Of a stretch of DNA of 61,333 nt, positions 36,796 to 45,359 are shown piece by piece. Position 1 is the stretch's first letter. Each line of letters opens with the position of its first letter. Under the pieces are notes generated by a model. That model worked only from the letters and a program-made list of their open reading frames with translations. It did not search any database and was not told the DNA's origin. The position numbers were made by a program, and so were the translations under genes. This stretch comes from Flagellimonas taeanensis. Its GTDB lineage: Bacteria; Bacteroidota; Bacteroidia; Flavobacteriales; Flavobacteriaceae. Location: assembly GCF_003584105.1 (NCBI RefSeq), contig NZ_QXFO01000016.1, forward strand, positions 1 through 61,333, in the 5' to 3' direction.

Positions 36796-37656
36796 TTATA
36801 AATGGTTGAAGTAAACATCCTCCAAACTGGGTGTTATGCCATGGAAGCCTTTGGGACAATCATCGGCATACACCGTCACGTGCATCACCTTTTCTATTAG
36901 CTGCTTGCTGATGACCCTGTGTGTGGCCTCAATTTGTGGCAGTTCGGATTTTTTGATGGGTTTTCTCCATAGCTTTTCATTCAATTGCGCAATGAAATCA
37001 TTTGGTGTGCCTTGGGAAATGATCCTTCCTTTTTTGATGATGGCCATGGTGGAGCAAAGATTTCGAACATCTTCCACCAAATGGGTAGACAGCACAATGA
37101 TAATGTCCTCACTGATATCACTCAATAGGGTGTTGAAACGGTTTCGCTCCTCCGGGTCCAATCCCGCGGTGGGTTCGTCCACGATCACGATCTTCGGCTC
37201 CCCGAGCAATGCCTGTGCTACCCCAAAACGTTGTTTCATACCGCCGGAAAAAGTGTGGACTTCCTTGTTTTTGACATCCAGCAGATTGACCTTTTGTAGA
37301 AGGCTCATGATTTGCTCATGGCGTTGTTGTTTGTGGCGGACACCTTTTAATTGGGCCAAATGGTCCAGTAAATTATAGGCTGAAACCTTGGGATACACCC
37401 CAAAATACTGTGGGAGAAAACCCAGGTACTTTTGCAGGTCAAGCGGATTTTTTACAATGCTGGATCCATTGAAGTGGAGTTCTCCTTCCGTTGGTCGTTG
37501 TAGCCCAACGATGGTTTTCATGAGGGAGGATTTCCCAGCGCCATTAGGCCCAAGTAACCCAAATATACCGTTCCCTATCTCTAAATTTATGGCAGTAAGC
37601 GCCTGGTATCCGTTGCCATAGACAAGGGATACATTGTCAATTTTCAATGTATTCAT
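36796..37656 (-). CDS. ABC transporter ATP-binding protein
   Basis: A 286-residue ABC ATPase. The Walker A motif is LLGPNGAGKSSLMKT (near residue 35), the signature is HTFSGGMKQRFG (near 136), and Walker B is IVIVDEPTAGLDP (near 158), followed by the switch His in LSTHLVEDV. A C-terminal extension of about 80 residues is typical of export-type ATPases of the ABC-2 class. It overlaps no neighbour and sits between the HTH regulator (23 bp upstream) and the permease/peptidase (11 bp downstream), so the two proteins form one complex. It energises export or membrane-protein handling rather than import. Confidence 0.93.
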   Translation of the reverse strand: MNTLKIDNVSLVYGNGYQALTAINLEIGNGIFGLLGPNGAGKSSLMKTIVGLQRPTEGELHFNGSSIVKNPLDLQKYLGFLPQYFGVYPKVSAYNLLDHLAQLKGVRHKQQRHEQIMSLLQKVNLLDVKNKEVHTFSGGMKQRFGVAQALLGEPKIVIVDEPTAGLDPEERNRFNTLLSDISEDIIIVLSTHLVEDVRNLCSTMAIIKKGRIISQGTPNDFIAQLNEKLWRKPIKKSELPQIEATHRVISKQLIEKVMHVTVYADDCPKGFHGITPSLEDVYFNHL

Positions 37657-37679
37657 GGTATTGTATTTAAAGCAGAGGG

Positions 37680-37883
37680 CTATTCTACATAGTCTATGAT
37701 GTCTCCTGGTTTACAATCTAGGGCTTTGCATATCGCTTCGAGGGTTTCGAACCTCACGCCCTTGGCCTTTCCGTTTTTGAGCACGGACAAATTTGCAGGT
37801 GTAATGCCAATGGCCTCGGCCAAGTCCATGCTTTTCATCTTTCGCTTGGCGAGCATCACATCGATATTGATAATAATTGGCAT
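37680..37883 (-). CDS. Small XRE-type HTH regulator (YozG-like)
   Basis: A 67-residue protein that is almost all helix-turn-helix. MLAKRKMKSMDLAEAIGITP forms the first helices, ANLSVLKNGKAKGVRF the recognition helix, and LEAICKALDCKPGDIIDYVE the closing helices. It lies 3 bp after a DUF2975 gene, a pairing found widely in Bacteroidota and Firmicutes. It probably represses its own operon through the palindrome at 38438-38452. No sensor domain is present, so the DUF2975 membrane protein may pass the signal; that is an inference. Confidence 0.88.
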   Translation of the reverse strand: MPIIINIDVMLAKRKMKSMDLAEAIGITPANLSVLKNGKAKGVRFETLEAICKALDCKPGDIIDYVE

Positions 37884-37886
37884 ACT

Positions 37887-38396
37887 TTAGATATATAGGT
37901 CCTGTTCGTTTTGCAAGGTAAGTCCTTGGTTGAAGATCTCTGATATGATAAAAATGAAAATCCCAAGGAATAGGTGCAGTACCGAGATCAAATACATTTC
38001 ATTTTCAATTTCGATGAAAAAAGACGAGAAGGTAATCAACAGGGCAGGCAAAAACAGGTTGGCCAAGTAAAATCGTTTTAGTTGGCCAATATTCTCCAAG
38101 GTAAACAACTTGTTTTGAAAGAACACCTTGAACACTTTAGAGAGCAGCCAAAAAAATAGGGCATAGGAGAAAACGGGCAGCAAAAATGCAAATACCAAAT
38201 AGGTAGTGTTACTGTCCAAGATCAAAAATGGACTGTCCGTGAACGGGAAATTGATTGTTGTTTGGTGGTCTTGTATCTGTATGTTGGTTTTACTGATCCA
38301 ACTAAAAGCACCATATAAGCCTGTAATCAAGTACAACCAGGCCAAGACCCTTGTGATCATATATAGGACTTTGGAAACCAATGCTGTTTTTTTCAT
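37887..38396 (-). CDS. DUF2975 family membrane protein
   Basis: A 169-residue integral membrane protein with four hydrophobic helices. I start it at ATG 38396 (MKKTALVSKVLYMI), rather than at a GTG 12 bp upstream. Its end (IFIISEIFNQGLTLQNEQDL) is the hallmark of DUF2975, which sits beside small HTH proteins. It is the first gene of a four-gene operon with the HTH regulator, ABC ATPase and permease/peptidase. It may sense the membrane state and control the HTH protein. The biochemical function is unknown. Confidence 0.85.
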   Translation of the reverse strand: MKKTALVSKVLYMITRVLAWLYLITGLYGAFSWISKTNIQIQDHQTTINFPFTDSPFLILDSNTTYLVFAFLLPVFSYALFFWLLSKVFKVFFQNKLFTLENIGQLKRFYLANLFLPALLITFSSFFIEIENEMYLISVLHLFLGIFIFIISEIFNQGLTLQNEQDLYI

Positions 38397-38421
38397 TTTA
38401 TAAAACACTTGTTTGTTGTTG

Positions 38422-38429
38422 CAAATATA
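38422..38429 (-). promoter_or_regulatory. -7 promoter element of the DUF2975 operon (TATATTTG)
   Basis: On the minus strand, TATATTTG matches TAnnTTTG. It is 26 bp before the DUF2975 start codon, leaving a short leader of about 20 bases. The palindrome at 38438-38452 covers the -33 side. Confidence 0.5.
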
Positions 38430-38437
38430 TAATAATA

Positions 38438-38452
38438 TATCGTTTTACGATA
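38438..38452. promoter_or_regulatory. Perfect palindrome TATCGT-TTT-ACGATA, HTH operator candidate
   Basis: The arms TATCGT (38438-38443) and ACGATA (38447-38452) are perfectly complementary around TTT. It lies just upstream of the TATATTTG element of the minus-strand operon, overlapping the expected -33 region. This is the expected place for a repressor such as the HTH protein encoded in that operon. Confidence 0.5.
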
Positions 38453-38468
38453 AAAAAATATTATTTCA

Positions 38469-38497
38469 TTGAAATTGTCTTTCACTCGATACCTTTG
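38469..38497 (+). promoter_or_regulatory. Promoter candidate of the GH5-like gene
   Basis: TTG at 38469-38471 and TACCTTTG at 38490-38497 (18 bp apart) fit the -33/-7 pattern of Bacteroidota. It would give a long leader of about 180 bases before the GH5-like start codon. Confidence 0.4.
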
Positions 38498-38681
38498 GTG
38501 GTAGCTCCAAATGAGGATGCTTGATGGGAATTGATTTAGTCAACCAAAAAAACTCAGTTCAATTATCGGTTTGAGGATCAAAATGGCCTTGCGGGAACAT
38601 AAGCCAAGGATTTTTGTATATTCAAACGATTTTTAGAGCTTGATCACGAAAATCATCAAACCTTAATAGCCAAAAAAAGAA

Positions 38682-39746
38682 ATGGGAGCAAAGAAGATAA
38701 CTGCAATTGCCTTTTTGATGCTGTCCGCCCTCGTATGGGCACAATCTACTCAAAACGAAAAATGGTCCATTGAAAAGGCCGAAAAATGGTATGCCCAATA
38801 CCAATGGCTCAATGGGGCCGATTTTATCCCCAGCAATGCCATCAACCAGTTGGAAATGTGGCAAGCGGACACCTTTGATCCCGTGACCATAGATAGGGAG
38901 TTGGGCTATGCCGAAGACATTGGCATGAACGTAATGCGGGTATACCTCCACAGTCTGGCCTATAAGCAAGACCCCAAAGGGTTCAAGGAACGGATGGACA
39001 CATATCTCGATATTTCACAAAAGCGGGGCATCAAAACCATGTTCGTGTTCTTTGACGACGTTTGGGGCAAGGAACCCAAAGTGGGAAAACAGCCAGAGCC
39101 CAAGACTGGGACCCACAATTCCGGGTGGATGCAAGACCCGGGAGATCCTGCCTCCAAAGAACCTGCCAATTTCCCTTTTCTGGAAACCTATGTCAAGGAT
39201 GTATTGGAGACCTTCAAAAACGATGATAGGATATTGCTATGGGATTTATATAACGAACCCGGCAACTCAGGGAAAATTAACGAATCCATGCCTTTGTTGC
39301 AGGCCATATTTAAGTGGGCAAGGGAAGTAAACCCCTCACAGCCCCTCTCGGCCGGGATATGGTCATGGGGGTTGGTGGACCTGAATGCTTTCCAGGCGCT
39401 CAACTCCGACATCATCACCTACCATCACTACGGTCCTCCTGAAGATCACAAACTGATCATAGAACTCTTAAGGACCCATGGAAGACCCATGATCTGTACC
39501 GAATATATGGCACGTACACGGAACAGTCGTTTCTCCAACACCATGCCCATGCTGAAAAAGGAAAACATCGGGGCCATCAATTGGGGGTTGGTAAAGGGAA
39601 AGACCAATACCATCTACCAATGGGACACTCCCATCGATAGTGGTGAAGAGCCTGTGGAGTGGTTCCATGACATTTTTAGGAAGGACGGAACGCCCTATCG
39701 GCAGGATGAAGTGGACCTCATCAAGAAATTGAATGGGATAAAATAG
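38682..39746 (+). CDS. GH5-like (clan GH-A) glycoside hydrolase, secreted
   Basis: A 354-residue exported enzyme. The signal peptide (MGAKKITAIAFLMLSALVWA) ends near residue 20. The rest is a TIM-barrel glycosidase of the GH5/GH-A type: GMNVMRVYLHSLAYKQ in the first strands, LLWDLYNEPGNSGK with acid/base Glu192, and MICTEYMARTRNS with nucleophile Glu274. SDIITYHHYG precedes the nucleophile strand, as in cellulases and mannanases. It is monocistronic and ends 11 bp before the stop codon of the convergent NUDIX regulator gene. The substrate is probably a beta-linked glycan, but the family cannot be narrowed further here. Confidence 0.85.
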   Translation: MGAKKITAIAFLMLSALVWAQSTQNEKWSIEKAEKWYAQYQWLNGADFIPSNAINQLEMWQADTFDPVTIDRELGYAEDIGMNVMRVYLHSLAYKQDPKGFKERMDTYLDISQKRGIKTMFVFFDDVWGKEPKVGKQPEPKTGTHNSGWMQDPGDPASKEPANFPFLETYVKDVLETFKNDDRILLWDLYNEPGNSGKINESMPLLQAIFKWAREVNPSQPLSAGIWSWGLVDLNAFQALNSDIITYHHYGPPEDHKLIIELLRTHGRPMICTEYMARTRNSRFSNTMPMLKKENIGAINWGLVKGKTNTIYQWDTPIDSGEEPVEWFHDIFRKDGTPYRQDEVDLIKKLNGIK

Positions 39747-39757
39747 GGAGTAAAATA

Positions 39758-40441
39758 CTATTCCAATTCGTAGAGCATGGGGCCTCCTTTCACTCCAGCC
39801 TTTACTTTACCAGTACTTTTAAGGATGTCCATTTGGAAGATACGCTTCCTGAAGTTCCGTTTGTCCAGTTGAAGGCCTAGAATATCTTCATAAAGGTTTT
39901 GCAGCTCGGTCAGGGTGAAGGTCTTGGGCAGCAGTTCGCCCACAACAAGCCTATCTTTGAGGTTGCCCTTTAAAAAAAGATGTGCATCGTGGATGATCTG
40001 GGCATGGTCGAATCCCAAATTCTTGGGAATATCATCTATATCGAACCAAGCAATCTGCTCCACGTTTCCCTTTAGGGAAAAGGGATGGTCCTCTGGCTTC
40101 ACCAAGGCATAGAACGAGACCGTGATGACCCTTTTGATGGGATGCCTGTCCAGCGCCGAATATACTTTCACCTGTTCAAAATGGATGTCCTTCACTCCGG
40201 TAAGGGCAAACAGGATTTTACTGGCACAATCTTGGAGAGTTTCATCTGCTTCCATAGCCCCTCCGGGCAACAACCAATGGTCGGTAAACTCACCGACTGC
40301 CCTTTTGGTCAAAAGCAGTTTCAAGCGATTGTCAACATACCCAAAAACAGCGATATCCGTGGTTATGGGACACGCAAACGAATCAATGTTTACTTGAAAA
40401 TTTTGAGGAATTTTAGGCGTGTGGCCACTTTTATTGGTCAT
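39758..40441 (-). CDS. NUDIX-domain transcriptional regulator (NrtR/AraR type)
   Basis: A 227-residue protein started at ATG 40441; a TTG 21 bp upstream is less likely. The N-terminal part is a NUDIX fold (VFGYVDNRLKLLLTKR, then WLLPGGAMEADETLQDCASK) whose Nudix box is degenerate (GAMEADETLQDCASKILFAL lacks REVxEExG), so hydrolysis is unlikely and ligand binding likely. The C-terminal part (LTELQNLYEDILGLQLDKRN, then NFRKRIFQMDIL) is the winged helix of NrtR-type regulators. In Bacteroidota such proteins respond to sugars such as arabinose. It is divergent from the uxuB-like and uxuA genes and probably controls them, with a palindrome between. Confidence 0.85.
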   Translation of the reverse strand: MTNKSGHTPKIPQNFQVNIDSFACPITTDIAVFGYVDNRLKLLLTKRAVGEFTDHWLLPGGAMEADETLQDCASKILFALTGVKDIHFEQVKVYSALDRHPIKRVITVSFYALVKPEDHPFSLKGNVEQIAWFDIDDIPKNLGFDHAQIIHDAHLFLKGNLKDRLVVGELLPKTFTLTELQNLYEDILGLQLDKRNFRKRIFQMDILKSTGKVKAGVKGGPMLYELE

Positions 40442-40480
40442 TTGTTTTTTTTCGTGAAGCAAAACATATAATTTAGCAAA

Positions 40481-40497
40481 TGTGTCAAAGGTACACA
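40481..40497. promoter_or_regulatory. TGTGT-N7-ACACA palindrome between the NrtR-type gene and the mannonate operon
   Basis: TGTGT (40481-40485) and ACACA (40493-40497) are inverted arms in the 108-bp divergent gap. It is the only clear inverted repeat there, so it is the best candidate for the binding site of the NUDIX regulator. Confidence 0.35.
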
Positions 40498-40549
40498 GAA
40501 ATAACTTTTGAATAAAGAACGCATCAAAAATTTTGGCTTGGGAGAAAAG

Positions 40550-41368
40550 ATGGGAAATGAGTTGTTCAACATTTCGGGAAGAGTGGTCCTGATTACAGGG
40601 GGGACGGGTGTTCTGGGAGGAAGTATGGCCGAGTACTTGCTTGACGAAGGCGCAAAAGTCGTTCTCTTGGGACAGACTGAGGCCAAGGTAGAAAGCAAAG
40701 TGGAGCAGCTTAAAAAGAAGTACCCAGATGTCATGGGTTTTGCAGGGAACGTCCTCGATAAGGATTTCTTGGAACAGGTGATGGGGAGTATTGTCAAGAC
40801 TTGGGGGAAACTGGACGTACTGATCAATGCGGCTGGGGGCAACATGCCCGGTGCGGTGATAGGTGAGGGGCAGACCATATTCGATTTGAAGATGGACGAC
40901 TTTAGAAAGGTTTCCGAACTGAACTTGGATGGTTCCGTGGTCCCTTCCCTGGTTTTTGGAAAGCTAATGGCCGACCAGGGCCATGGGTGTATCCTGAATA
41001 TATCCTCCATGGCGGCCACTAGGGCACTTACGCGTGTGGTGGGTTATTCCGTGTCCAAAGCTGCCATTGATAATTTCACCAAATGGATGGCCACTGAACT
41101 GGCCTTGAAATTTGGAGAGGGATTGAGGGTCAATGCCATTGCGCCAGGATTTTTTATCAGCAACCAGAATAGGAATCTTTTGCTTAACGAGGACGGTAGC
41201 TACACCGAAAGGGGCAAGACCATCATTGCCAATACTCCCATGAAACGATTTGGAAAGGCGGATGAATTGCATGGTGCCGTTCATTGGCTCATCAGTGATG
41301 CCGCCAGTTTTGTAACGGGTACCATTATTCCAATTGATGGTGGATTTAATGCATTTAGCGGTGTATAG
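40550..41368 (+). CDS. SDR family oxidoreductase, probable D-mannonate oxidoreductase
   Basis: A 272-residue short-chain dehydrogenase. ATG 40550 is chosen over a TTG at 40508. [20 protein letters not shown] is the NAD(P)-binding motif, [11 protein letters not shown] the NNAG-type motif, and [22 protein letters not shown] holds the catalytic Ser-Tyr-Lys. The gene is followed 16 bp later by uxuA. In Bacteroidota an SDR protein replaces the classical UxuB and reduces fructuronate to mannonate, so that role is likely. It is the first gene of an operon that appears to run to 46556. Confidence 0.85.
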   Translation: MGNELFNISGRVVLITGGTGVLGGSMAEYLLDEGAKVVLLGQTEAKVESKVEQLKKKYPDVMGFAGNVLDKDFLEQVMGSIVKTWGKLDVLINAAGGNMPGAVIGEGQTIFDLKMDDFRKVSELNLDGSVVPSLVFGKLMADQGHGCILNISSMAATRALTRVVGYSVSKAAIDNFTKWMATELALKFGEGLRVNAIAPGFFISNQNRNLLLNEDGSYTERGKTIIANTPMKRFGKADELHGAVHWLISDAASFVTGTIIPIDGGFNAFSGV

Positions 41369-41384
41369 GGATCGTAAAAGCAAT

Positions 41385-42599
41385 ATGGGTATGGAGCAGA
41401 CTTGGCGATGGTACGGACCTGCAGACCCTGTTTCATTGAAAGACATTAAAATGGCCGGAGCGATTGGAATAGTCACTGCCCTGCATGAAATTCCCAATGG
41501 CGAGATATGGCCCGTGGAAAAGATCGTGGAACGAAAGGCCCTTATCGAAGCCGAAGGTCTAAGATGGTCGGTCGTGGAATCCCTTCCGGTGCACGAACAG
41601 ATCAAGACCCGGTCGGGGCATTTTGAAGCTCACATAGAAAATTACAAAAAGAGTCTGGCCCATCTGGCCCAATGCGGAATAGAAGTGGTGTGCTACAATT
41701 TCATGCCCGTTCTGGACTGGACCCGCACCGATTTGGCCTATGAAGTGGCAGACGGCTCCAAGGCCTTGGCCTTTGAGTTCAATGCCTTGGCTGCATTTGA
41801 CCTGTTCATTTTGAAACGCCCCCCTGCACAAGAAAGCTACACACAGGAACAAGTGAGGGCAGCAAGGCAGTATTTTGACGGAATGTCCAAAGCGGCCATC
41901 CAAGAGTTGACCAAGAACATCATAGCTGGATTGCCGGGATCTTCGGAAGGTTATCTAGATGCTCAGGGAGATGGGCTTAAAAGGTTCCAATCCATTTTGG
42001 ACACATACGCTGGCATTGATGCAGATGCCATGCGGAGCAATCTGGTCCATTTTCTCAAGGAAGTAATCCCTGTGGCCGAGGGACATGGGGTGCGCATGTG
42101 CATCCACCCCGATGACCCGCCCTTTTCTATCTTGGGCCTGCCCAGGATCATAAGCACCGCTTCCGATTATGACCATATATTCTCGGCAGTGCCATCACTG
42201 CACAATGGGTTCACTTTCTGTACAGGTTCGTTGGGGGTCAGGGCCGATAACGACTTGGGAGAAATGTTTGACCAATTTGCGGAAAGGATTCATTTTCTGC
42301 ACTTGCGAAGCACACTGCGGGACGGCAATGGCAATTTTCATGAAGCCAACCATTTGGAAGGGGATGTGGACATGTTCGATATTGTACAGAGGGCCTTGAA
42401 GGAGCAAAATCGACGAAGGCAAGCGGGCCGAAAAGATCATCAGATACCCATGAGGCCCGATCATGGGCATCAAATGCTCGATGATCTTAGCAAGAAGACC
42501 AATCCTGGATATTCGGCCATAGGACGACTCAGAGGATTGGCCGAACTAAGGGGACTCATGCTGGGCGTTGAACGGTCCATGCAATCAGGGCCTTCTTAG
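41385..42599 (+). CDS. uxuA: Mannonate dehydratase
   Basis: A 404-residue enzyme that turns D-mannonate into 2-keto-3-deoxygluconate in hexuronate breakdown. Starting at ATG 41385 gives [22 protein letters not shown] is the start of known UxuA proteins, so 41391 is also possible. Blocks include [32 protein letters not shown], the metal-site [17 protein letters not shown], and a long [11 protein letters not shown] segment. Length matches the family (about 390-400). With the upstream SDR gene it forms the mannonate branch of glucuronate use. The 2-keto-3-deoxygluconate kinase and aldolase needed to complete the route are not in the window. Confidence 0.95.
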   Translation: MGMEQTWRWYGPADPVSLKDIKMAGAIGIVTALHEIPNGEIWPVEKIVERKALIEAEGLRWSVVESLPVHEQIKTRSGHFEAHIENYKKSLAHLAQCGIEVVCYNFMPVLDWTRTDLAYEVADGSKALAFEFNALAAFDLFILKRPPAQESYTQEQVRAARQYFDGMSKAAIQELTKNIIAGLPGSSEGYLDAQGDGLKRFQSILDTYAGIDADAMRSNLVHFLKEVIPVAEGHGVRMCIHPDDPPFSILGLPRIISTASDYDHIFSAVPSLHNGFTFCTGSLGVRADNDLGEMFDQFAERIHFLHLRSTLRDGNGNFHEANHLEGDVDMFDIVQRALKEQNRRRQAGRKDHQIPMRPDHGHQMLDDLSKKTNPGYSAIGRLRGLAELRGLMLGVERSMQSGPS

Positions 42600-42640
42600 C
42601 AAGGAACTGGAGTGATATGAAAAAATAAATTTTTTTAAGA

Positions 42641-44023
42641 ATGGCACATAGAAAAAACAAAGTAATGTATTTGGCACTGACCCTCTTTTTGGCATGGGCC
42701 TGTGAAGAATCCCCAAAGGATGATACCCCTTGGATAGGCCTTTTCGATGGTTCAGCATTGGAAGGTTGGACCCAAAAAGGAGGCAACGCCAAGTATGAGG
42801 TAAAAGATGGAGCAATCGTGGGATCTACGGTCCATGATACTCCCAATTCCTTTTTGACCACGGACAAAATGTACGATGACTTCATTTTGGAACTGGATTA
42901 TAAGGTAGATTCCACCATGAACTCTGGAATCCAGATCAGGAGCAACAGCTTTCCCTACTACCAAAATGGCCGTGTTCATGGCTATCAAATTGAGATTGAT
43001 CCATCGGATCGGGCTTGGAGTGCAGGTATTTATGATGAAGGTCGGAGGGGTTGGTTGGTCACCTTGGACGATAATCCAGAAGCACAGAAAGCTTTCAAGC
43101 AAAATGATTGGAACCATTACCGTATCGAAGCAATCGGGGACACCCTTAAAACATGGATCAATGGGGTGCCTGCCGCCCATTTGATCGATGATAAGACATC
43201 GAACGGATTTATCGCCCTTCAGGTGCACAGCATCGGCAAAGATCAGAAAGAAGGTACCGAGATTGCTTGGCGAAACATCAAAATCTTGACCGACAGTCTT
43301 TCCAAGTACACCAAGGAGACGCCATTGGCCCCTGTAGTGACCCGGAACCAACTCACCATTGACGAGGCAAAGAATGGTTGGAAACTGCTTTGGGATGGCA
43401 AGACTACCAATGGTTGGAGAGGTGCCCGTTTGGACAGCTTTCCAGATAAAGGCTGGATAATGGAAGATGGCGTGTTGACCGTTCTGTCCTCGGGGGGAGA
43501 AGAATCGGCTGCCGGAGGGGACATTGTCACCACAGATCTTTATGCCGATTTTGAACTCAAGGTCGATTTTAAACTGACCGAAGGGGCCAATAGCGGTATC
43601 AAATATTATGTGAACACCGATTTGAACAAAGGCCCAGGATCATCCATTGGTCTGGAATATCAGATCTTGGATGACGAAAGACATCCAGACGCTAAACTCG
43701 GCAACCATGAAGGTAGCCGTACTTTGGCCTCGTTGTATGATTTGATCAAGGCGGACCCCAACAAACCAGCCAATCCTATCGGGGAATGGAACACGGCCCA
43801 TATCATTTCCAAGGACAACCATGTGGAGCATTGGCTCAATGGCATGAAGGTCTTGGAATATGAGCGGGGAAGCGATGATTTCAAAAAATTGGTCTCCGAA
43901 AGTAAGTATGTGGTGTGGCCCAATTTTGGCGAAGCCCCCCAAGGCCCAATTTTATTGCAAGACCATGGGGACAAGGTAAGTTTCAAGAACATTAAGGTAA
44001 AATCCATTAACAAGGAGCAGTAA
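42641..44023 (+). CDS. Lipoprotein with two DUF1080 domains
   Basis: A 460-residue lipoprotein (lipobox AWAC, Cys21). It contains two copies of the DUF1080 (3-keto-disaccharide hydrolase) fold. The first opens [18 protein letters not shown] (about residues 31-48). The second opens [19 protein letters not shown] (about 247-265) and closes [14 protein letters not shown]. The two copies differ clearly. The second resembles the protein at 1-720, with the EYQILDDE block; the first has a [17 protein letters not shown] block in its place. One may act on the substrate and the other bind it. It is followed 1 bp later by an exported Gfo/Idh/MocA protein, a strong functional link. Confidence 0.9.
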   Translation: MAHRKNKVMYLALTLFLAWACEESPKDDTPWIGLFDGSALEGWTQKGGNAKYEVKDGAIVGSTVHDTPNSFLTTDKMYDDFILELDYKVDSTMNSGIQIRSNSFPYYQNGRVHGYQIEIDPSDRAWSAGIYDEGRRGWLVTLDDNPEAQKAFKQNDWNHYRIEAIGDTLKTWINGVPAAHLIDDKTSNGFIALQVHSIGKDQKEGTEIAWRNIKILTDSLSKYTKETPLAPVVTRNQLTIDEAKNGWKLLWDGKTTNGWRGARLDSFPDKGWIMEDGVLTVLSSGGEESAAGGDIVTTDLYADFELKVDFKLTEGANSGIKYYVNTDLNKGPGSSIGLEYQILDDERHPDAKLGNHEGSRTLASLYDLIKADPNKPANPIGEWNTAHIISKDNHVEHWLNGMKVLEYERGSDDFKKLVSESKYVVWPNFGEAPQGPILLQDHGDKVSFKNIKVKSINKEQ

Positions 44024-44024
44024 T

Positions 44025-45353
44025 ATGGGAACAAGACGCGATTTCATCAAAAAGACAACAACGGGAACCGCAGCCGTCACCTTGGGCGGGTTGGCTTTTC
44101 CTTCATGGGCCAACGCCCGAATTTTAGGTGCGAATGACCATATCAACTGTGCCGTAATCGGTGTTAGGAGTAGGGCGAAGGCCCACGTACTGGCCATCCA
44201 CCAAGATCCCAATGCGAAGATTTTGTACAACTGCGATGTGGACGACACCATTATTGAAGAGCACAATGCCTGGTGCCAAGAACGCATAGGCTATCTGCCC
44301 AAAGTGGAAAAGGACTTTCGCAAGATTTTGGAGGACAAGGATGTGGATGCTGTCTTCATTGCGACCCCGGAGCATTGGCATGCGCCCATGGCCATCATGG
44401 CCCTTCAAGCAGGAAAACATGTCTATGTGGAAAAACCGTGTAGCCATAATCCCCACGAAAATGACCTTCTCGTAGCTGCCCAGAAAAAATATGGCAAGAA
44501 AGTACAGATGGGCAACCAGCAGCGGTCTGCCAAGACGTCCATGATGGCCGTCGAGGATATCCGCAAAGGAGTGATCGGCGAGGTCTTCAAAGGAGAGGCC
44601 TATTATTCGAACAACCGGGAATCCATCGGTAAGGGAAAAGCGATAGCTGTGCCACAGACCTTGGATTGGGAACTTTGGCAAGGCCCTGCACCCCGTGAAA
44701 ACTACAGGGACAACATCCACCCCTATAACTGGCATTGGTTCAGAAATTGGGGTACCGGTGAGATCCATAACAATGGTACCCACGAGATTGATATCTGTCG
44801 CTGGGCATTGGGTGTCAACTTGCCCGAAACAGTCACTTCGTTTGGAGGGAAATATACCTATGACGATGACTGGGAATTTGTGGACAACCAACAGGTCACC
44901 TATACGTTTCCTGGTGACAAGTTCATCACATGGACATCCCATAGTCGGGGAATCATGAAACCCGAAAGACCGGGTAGGGGAGCTACTATTTATGGTAGTA
45001 AGGGAGTTATCGAATTGGACCGTAATTTTTACAAACTATATGATTTGGCCGGAAATCTTATCAAAAATGAAGAAGAGGATTCCATCAGTGCCACTTTGAA
45101 CACGCAGGGTATTGGAGGATTGGACATTGACCACGTGTCCAATTTCTTCAACGCCATTCGAAAAGATATATCCTTGAATTCCGATATCAATGAAGCCAGT
45201 GTTTCCACTATGCTCTGTCATTTGGGAAATATGGCACAAGATGCCGGACATACACTCAAGATCGATACCCAAACGGGCAAGGTGATGAACAGTGATAAGG
45301 CTATGGAAAGCTGGAAAAGGGAGTATGAAAATGGATGGGAACCCACACTTTAA
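44025..45353 (+). CDS. Gfo/Idh/MocA family oxidoreductase, Tat-exported
   Basis: A 442-residue oxidoreductase. The leader holds a true twin-arginine motif (TRRDFIKK) and a hydrophobic stretch ending near NAR, so it is exported folded with its cofactor. The Rossmann start is CAVIGVRSRAKAHV, in which the usual GxGxxG reads GVRSRA, an unusual dinucleotide-binding loop. ATPEHWHAPMA and YVEKPCSHN (with catalytic Lys) follow, and GEIHNNGTHEIDICRWALG lies in the substrate domain. It is the second gene after the two-domain DUF1080 lipoprotein. Export with bound NAD(P), as in glucose-fructose oxidoreductase, would allow redox chemistry on sugars outside the cytosol; that is an inference. Confidence 0.9.
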   Translation: MGTRRDFIKKTTTGTAAVTLGGLAFPSWANARILGANDHINCAVIGVRSRAKAHVLAIHQDPNAKILYNCDVDDTIIEEHNAWCQERIGYLPKVEKDFRKILEDKDVDAVFIATPEHWHAPMAIMALQAGKHVYVEKPCSHNPHENDLLVAAQKKYGKKVQMGNQQRSAKTSMMAVEDIRKGVIGEVFKGEAYYSNNRESIGKGKAIAVPQTLDWELWQGPAPRENYRDNIHPYNWHWFRNWGTGEIHNNGTHEIDICRWALGVNLPETVTSFGGKYTYDDDWEFVDNQQVTYTFPGDKFITWTSHSRGIMKPERPGRGATIYGSKGVIELDRNFYKLYDLAGNLIKNEEEDSISATLNTQGIGGLDIDHVSNFFNAIRKDISLNSDINEASVSTMLCHLGNMAQDAGHTLKIDTQTGKVMNSDKAMESWKREYENGWEPTL

Positions 45354-45359
45354 ACAAAC

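Noticed and set aside
40508..40549. TTG start for the SDR gene
   Set aside because: The extra 14 residues are not part of the SDR fold; the ATG at 40550 leads directly into the usual N-terminus. The same reasoning applies to the TTG or GTG starts before ndh, the hybrid regulator, the GMC gene and DUF2975.
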